Assembly (NCBI RefSeq): GCF_000374325.1
Contig: NZ_KB894079.1
Coordinates: 284,822 to 348,821, forward strand
Source: Allofustis seminis DSM 15817
GTDB taxonomy: Bacteria > Bacillota > Bacilli > Lactobacillales > Carnobacteriaceae_A
Direction: 5' to 3'
DNA length: 64,000 nucleotides
The position numbers and the translations under genes are program-made. The notes under the pieces were generated by a model. The model made no database searches. It was not told the DNA's origin and worked only from the letters and a program-made list of their open reading frames with translations. Shown here piece by piece: positions 35,874-45,182 of this stretch (within the stretch, counting starts at the first letter, position 1; every line of letters begins with the position of its first letter).

Positions 35874-35931
35874 GCACACAACTCCCCCTTTTAAGTTTCT
35901 TTGCATTCTATTGTACTTTATCCTCACAATT

Positions 35932-35964
35932 AAAAAAAGCTTACTGCACTATTGCAATAAGCTC
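35932..35964 (-). terminator. terminator of the DUF554 gene
   Basis: Minus-strand AGCTTATTGCA/TGCAGTAAGCT with loop ATAG, followed by TTTTTTT. It insulates the DUF554 gene from uvrB. Confidence 0.88.
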
Positions 35965-35969
35965 AACTC

Positions 35970-36656
35970 TTAAAATAAAGATATAATTGGATAGATAATC
36001 ATCGGCATAAATAATGAAGGGGTAAAATTCAAAATTTTCAAATCTGTAATTTTCAACATATTCAGTCCGAGCCCAATTAATAAAGTAGACCCGACGCTCA
36101 CGATTTCTAAAATAACATGATTGCCAAGCAGTGGTGATAGTAATCCTGAAAGTAAGATGATACCACCTTCCAATGCTAGAACGGGTAAGCTAGAAGCTGC
36201 CACTCCAATACCAAATGAAGAGGCCAAAAGTACGGCAGTAATTCCATCAATTAAAGCTTTAATATATAAAGTAGTATTATTCCCTGTCAGACCACTCTCT
36301 AATGCGCCAAATATTGCCATAGAACCTACACAAAAGAATAATGTTCCACTAATAAATCCTTGAATAAATGTTTCATCTTGGCTTAATCGGTGCACTCTAC
36401 TCTGTATCGTTATAATCCCTTTTTTTACATGAGCATCAATATCAATCGTCTCACCCACAAAAGTCCCCATAACAACAGATAGTATGAATACTATTGTATC
36501 TTCACCACGAACTGCTCCTGCAATTCCAATTGCAATGATTGCCAAGCCAATCGCTTCCATTATTCTTTCATTGACTTGTTTTGGAATTCCTTGTTTTAAT
36601 CGCATACCAATGAAACTGCAAAAAGCAATCACCACTGCATTTATAACAGCCGCCAT
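35970..36656 (-). CDS. DUF554 family membrane protein
   Basis: 228-residue polytopic membrane protein of the DUF554 (YdfK/YqgA-like) family, function not established. Five to seven hydrophobic segments are evident. NAVVIAFCSFIGMRLKQGIP starts the protein and ETFIQGFISGTLFFCVGSMAI and IDGITAVLLASSFGIGVAAS are family blocks. It is transcribed alone, bounded by terminators on both sides. Confidence 0.85.
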   Translation of the reverse strand: MAAVINAVVIAFCSFIGMRLKQGIPKQVNERIMEAIGLAIIAIGIAGAVRGEDTIVFILSVVMGTFVGETIDIDAHVKKGIITIQSRVHRLSQDETFIQGFISGTLFFCVGSMAIFGALESGLTGNNTTLYIKALIDGITAVLLASSFGIGVAASSLPVLALEGGIILLSGLLSPLLGNHVILEIVSVGSTLLIGLGLNMLKITDLKILNFTPSLFMPMIIYPIISLF

Positions 36657-36710
36657 CTTCCACCTCGTCTCAAAAAATTAAAAAAGATTACGCTTTCATT
36701 TCTTCTCATC

Positions 36711-36745
36711 AAAAAAGCCAGACGATCATAACGAATGGCTTTTTT
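36711..36745 (-). terminator. terminator of rpsT
   Basis: AAAAAAGCCA/TGGCTTTTTT stem around a roughly 15-nt partly paired loop; six Ts on minus, directly after the rpsT stop. Confidence 0.8.
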
Positions 36746-36751
36746 ATTCGA

Positions 36752-37000
36752 TTATAGATTTGATTGCAGACGAGATTTCATACGTGCTGCTTTATTTTTG
36801 TGAATAAGATCTTTGCTGACCGCTTTATCCAAAAGACGTGCTGCATTTTTCACTAATTCTTCAGCATTTTCTGAACCTTCGGCTACTGCTAATTTTGCTT
36901 TTTTGACAGCTGTACGAACAGCAGTTTCTTGACCTCTTTGACGGTCACGGCGCGCATCAATTTGACGAACGCGTTTAATTGCTTGTGGTGAGTTTGCCAT
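36752..37000 (-). CDS. rpsT: 30S ribosomal protein S20
   Basis: 82-residue S20, a three-helix protein binding the 5' domain of 16S rRNA. Very basic, with the typical MANSPQAIKRVRQIDARRDR start and HKNKAARMKSRLQ end. In B. subtilis it lies opposite holA; here both are on the same strand. Confidence 0.97.
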   Translation of the reverse strand: MANSPQAIKRVRQIDARRDRQRGQETAVRTAVKKAKLAVAEGSENAEELVKNAARLLDKAVSKDLIHKNKAARMKSRLQSNL

Positions 37001-37097
37001 TTTTTACACTCCTTTAAACTATTGATCCACCAATTGATGAATCACTCATTTTTAAATTATACAAAATTACTTTTTAAATTGCAATACCATTATAACT

Positions 37098-38141
37098 TCA
37101 ATTTGATATCATTTGAGTCCGTTCACAAAAGCTTAACACAAAGAAATCAAAACTGGTTGTGGCATCCATTTGGCCTGTTTTTATCTGATAATCTACATCT
37201 ATCAACGATTCCAGCGCGTCCGCTAGTTGCTCAAGAGAAAAATGTGAACATTTTTCAAGTGCTAATTTTATACGATACCAATGAATTCCTAGCTGATCGC
37301 TGATTTGTCGCTGTCCTGAATGTTGCTCTTGCAAAATTTTTACTTGAAGTAACAAACGAAATTCGCTAATTAAAAGTGCAATAATTTTTATTGGATCTTC
37401 TTTTTTCATTAGTAACTCTTGATAGAATTGTAAAGCATTTTGAATGTCGCCCGCCATCACTAGACGATTTAATTCAAATACATTATATTCTAAGTTCTTA
37501 GGCACTAACTGCTCCACTGTCTCTAATGTAATCACTTCTGTTTGTGCTTGATAGACACTTATCTTATTCAATTCATGAATCATTTTTGATAGATTTCCCG
37601 CTGTCAGTTGCATAAATAAATGCCATGCCTTATCTTCCATGCGGTAGCCACTATTTTCCAAATATTGTGCAAAATACTTTTCCGCTTCATGCGGTTTAGG
37701 GGAGGTTACATCCACTAATTGACACATTTTAAGCAATTGCTTTGTTAATTTCTTTCGTCTATCCAACTTTTCATAAGGTGCAAAAAATATAGCCACAGTG
37801 AATGATGCAGGATCTTTTAAATAATCTATGAATTTCTCTTGTAACATTTGGTCGATCACTTGACCCTTTTGTCCCGTTAGAAATCTAGGCTCGCGTACAA
37901 AGATAACTTTTCGCTCACCCAAAAATGGATAACTTGTCGCTTCAAATAAGAAATCATCCAATGTTTGCTCAGTTAAATCAATCTGTACAAAGTTCATTGC
38001 GATATCTTCTGGCGCTAGACAATTTTTAATGATCGCTTTTTCAAATTGACGAATAAAATACGCTTCACTGCCTTGCACCAGATAAAGAGGCGCTACTTTT
38101 TTATTATTAATTTCTTGAAGTATCTGTTGGAAATCTTTCAT
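37098..38141 (-). CDS. holA: DNA polymerase III delta subunit
   Basis: 347-residue clamp-loader subunit that opens the sliding clamp. PLYLVQGSEAYFIRQFEKAI at the N-terminus, TSYPFLGERKVIFVREPRFL, and AIFFAPYEKLDRRKKLTK mark the AAA+-like domain (no Walker A, as expected). The C-terminal helical collar has NALQFYQELLMKKEDPIKI. It lies 14 nt downstream of comEC, the common comEC-holA order. Confidence 0.94.
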   Translation of the reverse strand: MKDFQQILQEINNKKVAPLYLVQGSEAYFIRQFEKAIIKNCLAPEDIAMNFVQIDLTEQTLDDFLFEATSYPFLGERKVIFVREPRFLTGQKGQVIDQMLQEKFIDYLKDPASFTVAIFFAPYEKLDRRKKLTKQLLKMCQLVDVTSPKPHEAEKYFAQYLENSGYRMEDKAWHLFMQLTAGNLSKMIHELNKISVYQAQTEVITLETVEQLVPKNLEYNVFELNRLVMAGDIQNALQFYQELLMKKEDPIKIIALLISEFRLLLQVKILQEQHSGQRQISDQLGIHWYRIKLALEKCSHFSLEQLADALESLIDVDYQIKTGQMDATTSFDFFVLSFCERTQMISN

Positions 38142-38155
38142 TTTAATATCATCCT

Positions 38156-40444
38156 TTATTCTGACACCTTGTATTTTATCTGGTTCCAGCTTTCATTTGC
38201 AAATGGGACTTTTAAATAATAAAAATAAACTGCTCCTTGTTCATCTGTCCGATAAATTACAATATCCCGTTCATTTAATTTCTCAAGCACTTCTGCTGTT
38301 GGATGCTGATAGTGGTTGTTTGATCCAACTGATATAAATGCAACTTTGGGATTAGCTTGTGTAAGTAGTGCATCAGACGTTGAATATTTGCTACCATGAT
38401 GCCCCACTTTTAAAATATCAACAATTAAATGAGGATAAGTAGACAGCCATCTTTTTTCACTTTCAATTCCAGCATCTCCTGTTAACAACCAATTTTTGCC
38501 ACCAATTGTTCCATAAAGCACAATAGAATTCTCATTTGCATCTTCAGCAACAAATGCTTCATCTGGATGAACTACAAGTAAGTCTGTCTCGCCTAGCATT
38601 AACTTTTTACCTACATGCATAAAATGGAGTGTCTCAAATTTAATATTGCGTAGCGTGCGATAAAAATGTTCATGTTGTAGCGATGAATGCGTTGTATAAA
38701 TCATTTTAAGACTAAAATGATTTGCAATATTGTCCAATTCTCCCACATGATCAATATCAGGATGCGTCAATAAAATATGATCAATCCTTTTGATACCTTG
38801 TGCTTTTAATGCGGGAATAACCGTCTTATCGCTTAATGCCGCCTGATGCTTTCTTATTTGCCATGGTTCCTTCGGAAAAGCTATACGCCCACCTGTATCA
38901 ATTAACACAACAGAGCGCTGAAAAGGTTCTTTAATGAATAATGAGTCCCCTTGCCCCACATCAATCATTCCTACAATTCCTATGGGATTCCACCGATGAA
39001 ATAAAAGTAAAAAGACAAAAAGTATTAATGTTACACCATGAGGAAATCTGCGTTTCTCCAAACAGAAAAAATAATACACCACCAATAAAGCGAGCATACA
39101 ATAAAAAATGAATGGCAAGCGACCTGTTACAATAGTAAAAAGATTCCATGTACTCACTGATACTAGTAATTTGTTGTACATCGCAATAACATATTTCAAA
39201 AAGTAGAACAAAGGATGATAACTTAAGGGCACAACAAAACTCGTTAAAAATAAAAGAATTAATAATGGGAAAAGTATCCAAGAAAAAAAGGGTACAAATA
39301 TAAAACTTGCAATTAATGTAAAATATGAAAATTCAAAAAAGTGATAACTTAAAATGGGGATACTACAAATACCGCAACAAATGGTTGCCACAATTGTCTG
39401 CTGATACAGTGGCAATTTCTTCAACCATTGTACTCGACCAGCGATAATCAATACAAAACTCAGTGAAAAACTTAGTTGAAAGCCAACTGAATAAATGCGA
39501 TATGGAAATAAAAATAAAAACAAAATAAATGTAAGTGCCCACGCATCTAAAGTGGTCAGAGAGGTATTTGTCTTTTTGCCAATGGTTTTAAATAAAAATT
39601 GGCACCCTGCCCGAAATACACTGGTTGTCCAACATGTTAAAAAACCATACCCAATAAAGAAGCCTATTAATACATTGTCAACTGTCTCATGTGTCAATGA
39701 CAGTCGTAATAAAATGCGCTTGATAGCTTTTTGGCAGAAACTAAAATGAAGACCCGAAACGCTTAATAAATGCATCATACCAAGTGTTTTATAAGCAAAT
39801 AATATGTCCTGTTCAAATTCATATTCTCCCAAAATAAATGCACTTAAATAATTTTGGAGTACTGCTGGAAATTTTTGTATGTGCTTTTTGACTTTGTACC
39901 GCAAAAAAGTCCATAAATCAAAAGACTCCCCCACAATTTGTAGTTGATCCGCATGTGCTTGCCAAAAAATATGTTTCTGGTTCAAATAGCGTACATAATC
40001 AAAGCTAAAAAAATTGCCACCATTTTGAGGACGTTCCATTGTTCCAGCCATTTGTACTGTAGGTTTTGTTTTTAGCTGTTGCCACGCTATTTTCTCATCT
40101 TTTGATTTAAGATAATAAAAGACTAACAGCTTTTCACCACTTTCATCTAAAATAGTAGCTTTTAAAAAATCGCCATCTATTTTTAATGTGTCCATTTCTA
40201 CAGTACCTACCCACTGCGTTTCATTCCCTGTAAATTGGCTAGTATATGAAGTAAAATGCCACAATCTAGCGCCAAAAATTAAAGCAACAACAGCAAGAGT
40301 TGACAGCAATCCGGGAACATTTATCTTCCATAAGCGAATCGTCCATAAACATAATAAAAAGAGAAAAAAGATAGGGTAAGAGCTTACCACACTGCATACT
40401 AATAAAAAACAAAAGAGCGCAATATAAATTGCACTCTCCAACAT
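38156..40444 (-). CDS. comEC: competence DNA channel ComEC/Rec2
   Basis: 762-residue membrane channel that carries single-stranded DNA into the cytoplasm during transformation. An N-terminal DUF4131/OB region has TM segments at about 5-55. The Competence domain has LLSVSGLHFSFCQKAIKRIL and about eight TM segments. A C-terminal metallo-beta-lactamase domain has MIDVGQGDSLFI, LIDTGG, LLTHPDIDHVGEL, LLTGDAG and KVGHHGSKYST, so its metal ligands are intact. The ATG shares one base with the comEB stop (TGATG). Confidence 0.95.
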   Translation of the reverse strand: MLESAIYIALFCFLLVCSVVSSYPIFFLFLLCLWTIRLWKINVPGLLSTLAVVALIFGARLWHFTSYTSQFTGNETQWVGTVEMDTLKIDGDFLKATILDESGEKLLVFYYLKSKDEKIAWQQLKTKPTVQMAGTMERPQNGGNFFSFDYVRYLNQKHIFWQAHADQLQIVGESFDLWTFLRYKVKKHIQKFPAVLQNYLSAFILGEYEFEQDILFAYKTLGMMHLLSVSGLHFSFCQKAIKRILLRLSLTHETVDNVLIGFFIGYGFLTCWTTSVFRAGCQFLFKTIGKKTNTSLTTLDAWALTFILFLFLFPYRIYSVGFQLSFSLSFVLIIAGRVQWLKKLPLYQQTIVATICCGICSIPILSYHFFEFSYFTLIASFIFVPFFSWILFPLLILLFLTSFVVPLSYHPLFYFLKYVIAMYNKLLVSVSTWNLFTIVTGRLPFIFYCMLALLVVYYFFCLEKRRFPHGVTLILFVFLLLFHRWNPIGIVGMIDVGQGDSLFIKEPFQRSVVLIDTGGRIAFPKEPWQIRKHQAALSDKTVIPALKAQGIKRIDHILLTHPDIDHVGELDNIANHFSLKMIYTTHSSLQHEHFYRTLRNIKFETLHFMHVGKKLMLGETDLLVVHPDEAFVAEDANENSIVLYGTIGGKNWLLTGDAGIESEKRWLSTYPHLIVDILKVGHHGSKYSTSDALLTQANPKVAFISVGSNNHYQHPTAEVLEKLNERDIVIYRTDEQGAVYFYYLKVPFANESWNQIKYKVSE

Positions 40445-40941
40445 CAGTCATTGCACCGCTTTGTTTTTTGAATCGTGATCATTTCTTCTGCCACTTCTTG
40501 AAAAATTGCTGGAGATAACTTGACTTTTTGAACTTGTACATTGCTTTTCTTCAACAATTCCATTGCATAGTCATCATTACGATAATTATTCAAGTAGTGA
40601 ATTTTAGTGATGCCTGCTTGAATCATTGCTTTTGTACAGTCCAAGCATGGAAAATGTGTTACATAAATTTCTGCACCCTCTGCGCGAATTCCGAATTTTG
40701 CACATTGAAGTAACGCATTCATCTCTGCATGAATCGTTCGTAAGCAGTGACCATTAACAACATAACAGCCATCATCTATACAATGAACATCTCCACTCAC
40801 TGATCCATTATATCCTCCGGCAATCACTCGTTTATCACGAACTAATACGGCTCCCACTGATAGTCGTTCGCATGTACTACGTGTCGCTAATAATACACTT
40901 TGAGCCATAAAATATTCGTCCCAGTTCATGCGTTCCATCAC
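40444..40941 (-). CDS. comEB: deoxycytidylate deaminase (ComEB)
   Basis: 165-residue zinc enzyme deaminating dCMP to dUMP for thymidylate synthesis. Zinc and proton-shuttle motifs: HAEMNALLQ (His, Glu) and PCLDCTKAMIQAG (two Cys). GGYNGSVSGDVHCIDDGC is the dCMP-deaminase extra zinc/substrate loop. The first ATG pair MMERM leaves M1, M2 or M5 as start. It lies between comEA and comEC, the standard late competence order, though the enzyme itself is not needed for DNA uptake in B. subtilis. Confidence 0.94.
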   Translation of the reverse strand: MMERMNWDEYFMAQSVLLATRSTCERLSVGAVLVRDKRVIAGGYNGSVSGDVHCIDDGCYVVNGHCLRTIHAEMNALLQCAKFGIRAEGAEIYVTHFPCLDCTKAMIQAGITKIHYLNNYRNDDYAMELLKKSNVQVQKVKLSPAIFQEVAEEMITIQKTKRCND

Positions 40942-40999
40942 GCCACCTCCTATTTTTTATAGTATACGTAAAATTTTCTCTTTTTTCATTTCAAGACAA

Positions 41000-41671
41000 T
41001 TAATTAACACAAATTTTGTCTTTCAATTGCTCAAAAATGCGTTCACCAATTCCCGAAACATTTTTGATATCTTCAATGGTTTTAAAGCTACCATGCTCTT
41101 CACGATATTGGATAATATTATGTGCCTTTGCCTCACCTATACCAGAAAGCTGCATCAACTCTTGTGCATCTGCTATATTAATATTAACTTGCTTCTTTTC
41201 TGAAGATTCATTCTCAGAAGCAGGATGTGCCGACTGTTTGATATACTCTGGAATTTCTTCCCCTTTTTTAGGGATATAAATCACCATCTCATCTTGAAGC
41301 TTTTGTGCTTGATTAATCTGCTCTTGATCAGCATCGGCAAGTAATCCTCCCGCAACGTCAAGTGCATCAAGCATACGATCAGTAGTTTTCATTTCATAGA
41401 CTCCAGGATTTTTAATTGCCCCTTTAATATCAATAAAAATCGATTCACTTTCTTTTGTTTTTACACTGTCGGGGGTTATTTCTTTTTCGTTTTCAGTCTC
41501 CAGCTGTTCCATTTGTAATAGTACTTCTTGCTTTCTTTTATTTTCTAGATGATTTCGCATAAATCCCCCACCTATGAAAAGAATGATCAGTCCAATCATT
41601 CCTCCTACAATTAGTTTATTTTTTAGCGGCCAATGCTTTAGTTGCTCCCACTTTTCATATAAATCATACAC
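41000..41671 (-). CDS. comEA: competence DNA receptor ComEA
   Basis: 223-residue membrane-anchored double-stranded DNA receptor. One TM segment at about 20-40, a polar linker (40-75), an SLBB-like domain (IFIDIKGAIKNPGVYEM), another linker, then two helix-hairpin-helix motifs (ELMQLSGIGEAKAHNIIQYR, IKNVSGIGERIFEQL) that grip DNA. First gene of comEA-comEB-comEC. Confidence 0.94.
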   Translation of the reverse strand: MYDLYEKWEQLKHWPLKNKLIVGGMIGLIILFIGGGFMRNHLENKRKQEVLLQMEQLETENEKEITPDSVKTKESESIFIDIKGAIKNPGVYEMKTTDRMLDALDVAGGLLADADQEQINQAQKLQDEMVIYIPKKGEEIPEYIKQSAHPASENESSEKKQVNINIADAQELMQLSGIGEAKAHNIIQYREEHGSFKTIEDIKNVSGIGERIFEQLKDKICVN

Positions 41672-41715
41672 ATGCCCACCTCCTATTTCTTCTATCTTTA
41701 TATTGTCAAAATAAT

Positions 41716-41746
41716 AAAAAAACTTCGAAAAATTTCGAAGTTTTTT
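41716..41746 (-). terminator. terminator between ylbL and comEA
   Basis: AAAAAACTTCGAAA/TTTCGAAGTTTTTT hairpin with Ts on minus, right after the ylbL stop and upstream of comEA. Confidence 0.88.
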
Positions 41747-41756
41747 AAATAATTTA

Positions 41757-42791
41757 TTATTTTAAATTTTCTAAATAGGCAACAGCTTCTTCAAATGTAT
41801 CAACTGGTACAATTTTCATAGATGTTTTTATTTTTTCAGCAGCTGCTTTTGCTTCATCATAGTTCGAGATGAGGTCGGGATATTTTTCCTGAACTTCTTT
41901 TGATATCTCATCCCGAGGCACAAAGAAAATATCACTGCCTGCTTCACTTGCTGCAACGACTTTCTTCCCTGCGCCGCCGATTGCTCCGACCGTACCATCC
42001 AGCGAAATAGTACCTGTACCTGCAATTTTATATCCATGGTCTAAATTTTTTCCCGTGAGAAGATTATAAATATATAATGTATACATCAAACCACCAGAAG
42101 GACCACCTACATCGCCAAAATCAATCGCAATTTTGGGATCCGTTTGAAGATCGACAGCATCAATTAGTGATACTCCCACAAGAAAATTTCCATCCATTTC
42201 CGTTAGCTTCCCTTTGGCAACAAAGGTTTTATCGTTTCGAGTATAAGTAATTTCAAGAGGAGTCTTTTCATCTAGTTGTTGAATAAATGTTGTGAAAGCT
42301 TCGCTATTTTCTATCGTATGGTCATTGATAGCCGTCACTAAATCACCCGGTTTCAATGTTTGATAAAAATCAGACTCTTCCGCAACTTCAAAAATATATG
42401 AGCCATTATAATTGATGTCATATTTAGCACCCGCTGCTTCATAAGCTACTCTCGTGGCAGTATCTGCAGCATTTTGGATATATAAAAATTGAATAAAATC
42501 ATAAGAATCAAAATCTTCTGCCCCATCAAAAAGTTCATTCTCCGATAGTAAATCTTCAAAAGGAGATAAGAATGATCCTACTGCTGTGAAAGCACTAGCT
42601 TGCACTATTTCAATGGTCGTCATCGTAAAATTAGGATTCGACTCTATTCCTTTAATTTCAACCATTTCATCTAAAGCAAACAAACTTCCAGGTTGTTCAA
42701 TATAATAAGGCAAAGGATAAAACCCCAAAATAACAACTCCTACTGCTGCCAACACCCATTTTAGCCACCGTTTTGCTCGTTTTATTTCCAT
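41757..42791 (-). CDS. ylbL: PDZ/Lon-type membrane protease (YlbL/SepM family)
   Basis: 344-residue membrane-anchored serine protease. One N-terminal TM segment (about 12-30), an extracytoplasmic PDZ domain (about 130-200; LKPGDLVTAINDHTIEN), and a C-terminal Lon S16 domain with nucleophile Ser232 in GGPSGGLMY and Lys276 or Lys277 in GAGKKVVAA as the dyad. S. mutans SepM trims the competence peptide CSP, and YlbL cleaves a DNA-damage division inhibitor in B. subtilis. The neighbours coaD, rsmD and ylbG match the B. subtilis ylb cluster; the comE genes lie downstream. The substrate is unknown. Confidence 0.92.
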   Translation of the reverse strand: MEIKRAKRWLKWVLAAVGVVILGFYPLPYYIEQPGSLFALDEMVEIKGIESNPNFTMTTIEIVQASAFTAVGSFLSPFEDLLSENELFDGAEDFDSYDFIQFLYIQNAADTATRVAYEAAGAKYDINYNGSYIFEVAEESDFYQTLKPGDLVTAINDHTIENSEAFTTFIQQLDEKTPLEITYTRNDKTFVAKGKLTEMDGNFLVGVSLIDAVDLQTDPKIAIDFGDVGGPSGGLMYTLYIYNLLTGKNLDHGYKIAGTGTISLDGTVGAIGGAGKKVVAASEAGSDIFFVPRDEISKEVQEKYPDLISNYDEAKAAAEKIKTSMKIVPVDTFEEAVAYLENLK

Positions 42792-42806
42792 TTATTCACT
42801 ACTTTC

Positions 42807-43292
42807 TTATGAATATTTCTTTTTCATTGCCTGTGCTACAATTTCTGGCACAAAAGAAGAAATATCTCCGTTAAATTTTGCAATTTCTTTTACAACGGAA
42901 GAACTTAATGAACGATAGCGACTATCACTCATTAAAAATATAGACTCCAATGATGAATTCAATGCGCGATTCACTGCAGCCATATCCATCTCATATTCGA
43001 AATCTTTCGTTGAGCGCAATCCGCGAATTAAATATTGAACACCTAATCGTTCAACTAAATGCGCTGTCAATTCATCTTCATATTGGATGACTTTCACGTT
43101 ATTTAAGTCTTCTTGTTGTATGATTTTCAAGATTATATCATATTTTTCATCCGCCCTGAATAGAGACTGTTTGGAAGGATTTGTGCCAATGGCAATAATA
43201 ATTTCATCAAATAATGAGACTGCTCTTTTCAGAATATTTAAGTGCCCATATGTGAAAGGGTCGAAACTTCCAACATAGATTGCTTTTTTCAT
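42807..43292 (-). CDS. coaD: phosphopantetheine adenylyltransferase
   Basis: 161-residue nucleotidyltransferase making dephospho-CoA from ATP and 4'-phosphopantetheine. GSFDPFTYGHLNILKRA contains the TxGH motif and YRSLSSSVVKEIA the ISSTxVKE-type motif. The ATG overlaps the rsmD stop by four bases (ATGA), so translation is coupled. Confidence 0.97.
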   Translation of the reverse strand: MKKAIYVGSFDPFTYGHLNILKRAVSLFDEIIIAIGTNPSKQSLFRADEKYDIILKIIQQEDLNNVKVIQYEDELTAHLVERLGVQYLIRGLRSTKDFEYEMDMAAVNRALNSSLESIFLMSDSRYRSLSSSVVKEIAKFNGDISSFVPEIVAQAMKKKYS

Positions 43293-43840
43293 TCTTTTTC
43301 CTCATTTCGATAAAAATGCAGTGCTGTAACACCATAGTTTTTTTTGGTAATTTTTTTGAAAGAATGGATAACATTTGGTAACTCAACTGATTGCACTGTT
43401 TCACAGACAACCAAGCGTCCTTTTCCAACCAAGTGATGTGTTGCAAGAGCTGCCATATCCGCTAAGATGTCTTGCTGTGCATAGGGCGGATCCAAAAAAA
43501 TAAGGTCAAAAATATCATCAAGCTGATATATCGCCATCTTGGCATCCATCTTAAGCAATGTAAAATTATCAGCACTTCCTGTTTTTTTTATATTTTCTTC
43601 TATGATTTTTTGTGCAGACGGATAATTTTCAACAATGACTGCATGTTTCATCCCTCTGGAAATTGCTTCAATCGCGATTGAGCCACTTCCACCATATAAA
43701 TCAAGCATCAATCCCCCTGGGAAAAAAGGCCCTAACATCTGAAACAAAGATTCTTTTACTTTATCTCCTGTAGGGCGAGTGTGATTGTTCGGCAAGCTTT
43801 TTAATGGTAGTCCTTTATAATTTCCGGCAATTACTCGCAT
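43289..43840 (-). CDS. rsmD: 16S rRNA (guanine-966-N2)-methyltransferase RsmD
   Basis: 183-residue SAM methyltransferase. MRVIAGNYKGLPLKS and TRPTGDKVKESLFQML are the family N-terminus, LDLYGGSGSIAIEAISRG the SAM motif and FLDPPYAQ the (D/N)PPY catalytic motif. It overlaps coaD and follows ylbG by 15 nt. Confidence 0.96.
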   Translation of the reverse strand: MRVIAGNYKGLPLKSLPNNHTRPTGDKVKESLFQMLGPFFPGGLMLDLYGGSGSIAIEAISRGMKHAVIVENYPSAQKIIEENIKKTGSADNFTLLKMDAKMAIYQLDDIFDLIFLDPPYAQQDILADMAALATHHLVGKGRLVVCETVQSVELPNVIHSFKKITKKNYGVTALHFYRNEEKE

Positions 43841-43855
43841 ATTTTCTCCTTATAA

Positions 43856-44194
43856 CTAAAGAAATAGCTTCGAAGATGTTTCTTTTTCTTCTGCACTTTT
43901 TTTCGCATCAATTTCTCGTTGCATCTCTTCCAATAAGCCATCATATTCCAAAGCAAGACTTCCTTTAGGGCTGATTGTCGCTTTTCGCACAAATTTTTCC
44001 TTCTCAATTTGAGCAACTTTGGCATCAGCATCTTCTTTATTTACATAGATGACTGCATAATTCATGTGTTTAGAAATATAGTGAATATCTCCATATTTTT
44101 TTAATCGACTTACAAATTTTTTGTTTTTTATATCAACGATTATTCCAATACGATCATTGAAATCCTCATATAAAAGTTCGCTCAATCTAACCAT
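43856..44194 (-). CDS. ylbG: YlbG-family protein (DUF2129)
   Basis: 112-residue cytoplasmic protein of the DUF2129 family, function not established; found almost only in Firmicutes next to rsmD. DFNDRIGIIVDIKNKKFVSR and GDIHYISKHMNYAVIYVNKE form the conserved core (residues about 10-80); the Lys/Glu-rich tail is longer than in B. subtilis YlbG. The ylbF that often precedes it is not adjacent. Confidence 0.88.
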   Translation of the reverse strand: MVRLSELLYEDFNDRIGIIVDIKNKKFVSRLKKYGDIHYISKHMNYAVIYVNKEDADAKVAQIEKEKFVRKATISPKGSLALEYDGLLEEMQREIDAKKSAEEKETSSKLFL

Positions 44195-44200
44195 CCTTTA

Positions 44201-45016
44201 CTAACAAATATTATGATTCATATGTAACTGTTCCAAAGTGCTAAGCAAAGTTCGATGGGCTTTTGGTGTGCCCATGATAATGGATTCTTTGCCATTCAAT
44301 GATGGCTCATCTCCAGCAAAAGTTGTAATTACACATCCAACTTCCTCAATTATTAATTTCCCAGCTGCCACATCCCAAGGCATTAAAGTATGTGCTGTAT
44401 AGCCTACGGTATTTCCTTTCGCTAATTCAATTGCTTCAAGACCTGCAGAGCCTTTTAAGCGCACTCCAAGCGCTAGTTTTGAAAGATTATGATGGAATTC
44501 ATTTAATGGTTCGGAACCAATATAAAAAATACTACTTGATGCATACAACCCTTCATGCATATCTAAATTATCAGGAGTTTTAATTAGTTGGTTATTGCAA
44601 TAAGCACCTTCTCCTTTAATTGCATAGACCAACTCTGAGTTCATTACATTGTATATATAGCTTTGTATTGCCTGTCCTTCATCATAGACCGCAATCATAA
44701 TTGCAAAATTTTCTTTTTGTTTAACGAAATTTAGCGTGCCATCAATAGGATCAATAATCCAGACCGTTCCATGATTTAAATCAATCGTTCGGTCGCCATA
44801 TCCTTCTTCTCCCAAAATTTGACTTTTAGGAAAAGTCATTTTAATTTGATTAATTAAAAATTGTTCAATGTCTTTATCAACATTTGTTACAAGATCGCTG
44901 GGGTTTGTCTTTTGTTCGACTTCTAATTCATCATGCAATGCCTTTTTTATTTTTTCGGCTGCTACATCTAACCATGTTAAAATCGCTTCATGACGTTTTC
45001 TTATCAGAGTATTCAC
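44201..45016 (-). CDS. inositol monophosphatase family protein
   Basis: 271-residue Mg-dependent phosphatase of the IMPase/SuhB family. Metal-site motifs: GEEG (residues around 80), WIIDPIDGTLNFV, and MPWDVAAGKLIIEEVG; TNVDKDIEQF is the N-terminal block. Substrate is not visible: inositol phosphates, PAP or sugar phosphates are handled by different members. Divergent from def and 6 nt upstream of ylbG. Confidence 0.9.
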   Translation of the reverse strand: MNTLIRKRHEAILTWLDVAAEKIKKALHDELEVEQKTNPSDLVTNVDKDIEQFLINQIKMTFPKSQILGEEGYGDRTIDLNHGTVWIIDPIDGTLNFVKQKENFAIMIAVYDEGQAIQSYIYNVMNSELVYAIKGEGAYCNNQLIKTPDNLDMHEGLYASSSIFYIGSEPLNEFHHNLSKLALGVRLKGSAGLEAIELAKGNTVGYTAHTLMPWDVAAGKLIIEEVGCVITTFAGDEPSLNGKESIIMGTPKAHRTLLSTLEQLHMNHNIC

Positions 45017-45131
45017 AGGACCCCTCCTCTTTTATATTTCTATTCATTATAAATGATTTTGTATACTTTTAACAGTAAACCTTTTGATTTTATATTTTCA
45101 CAAAAAATAAGAATTTATTCTTTTAAATTAT

Positions 45132-45159
45132 TTATGAAGTGTTAAGATATTAATATAAT
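45132..45159 (+). promoter_or_regulatory. candidate promoter of def
   Basis: TTATGA and a perfect TATAAT (45154-45159) separated by 16 nt, 23 nt before the TTG start. The -35 is weak. Confidence 0.4.
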
Positions 45160-45182
45160 CTTAAATAAGGAGGCGAGAAAAT

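Noticed and set aside
43831-44031. Small minus-strand open frame overlapping ylbG
   Set aside because: Out-of-frame shadow of ylbG, very Lys-rich and without its own start signals.
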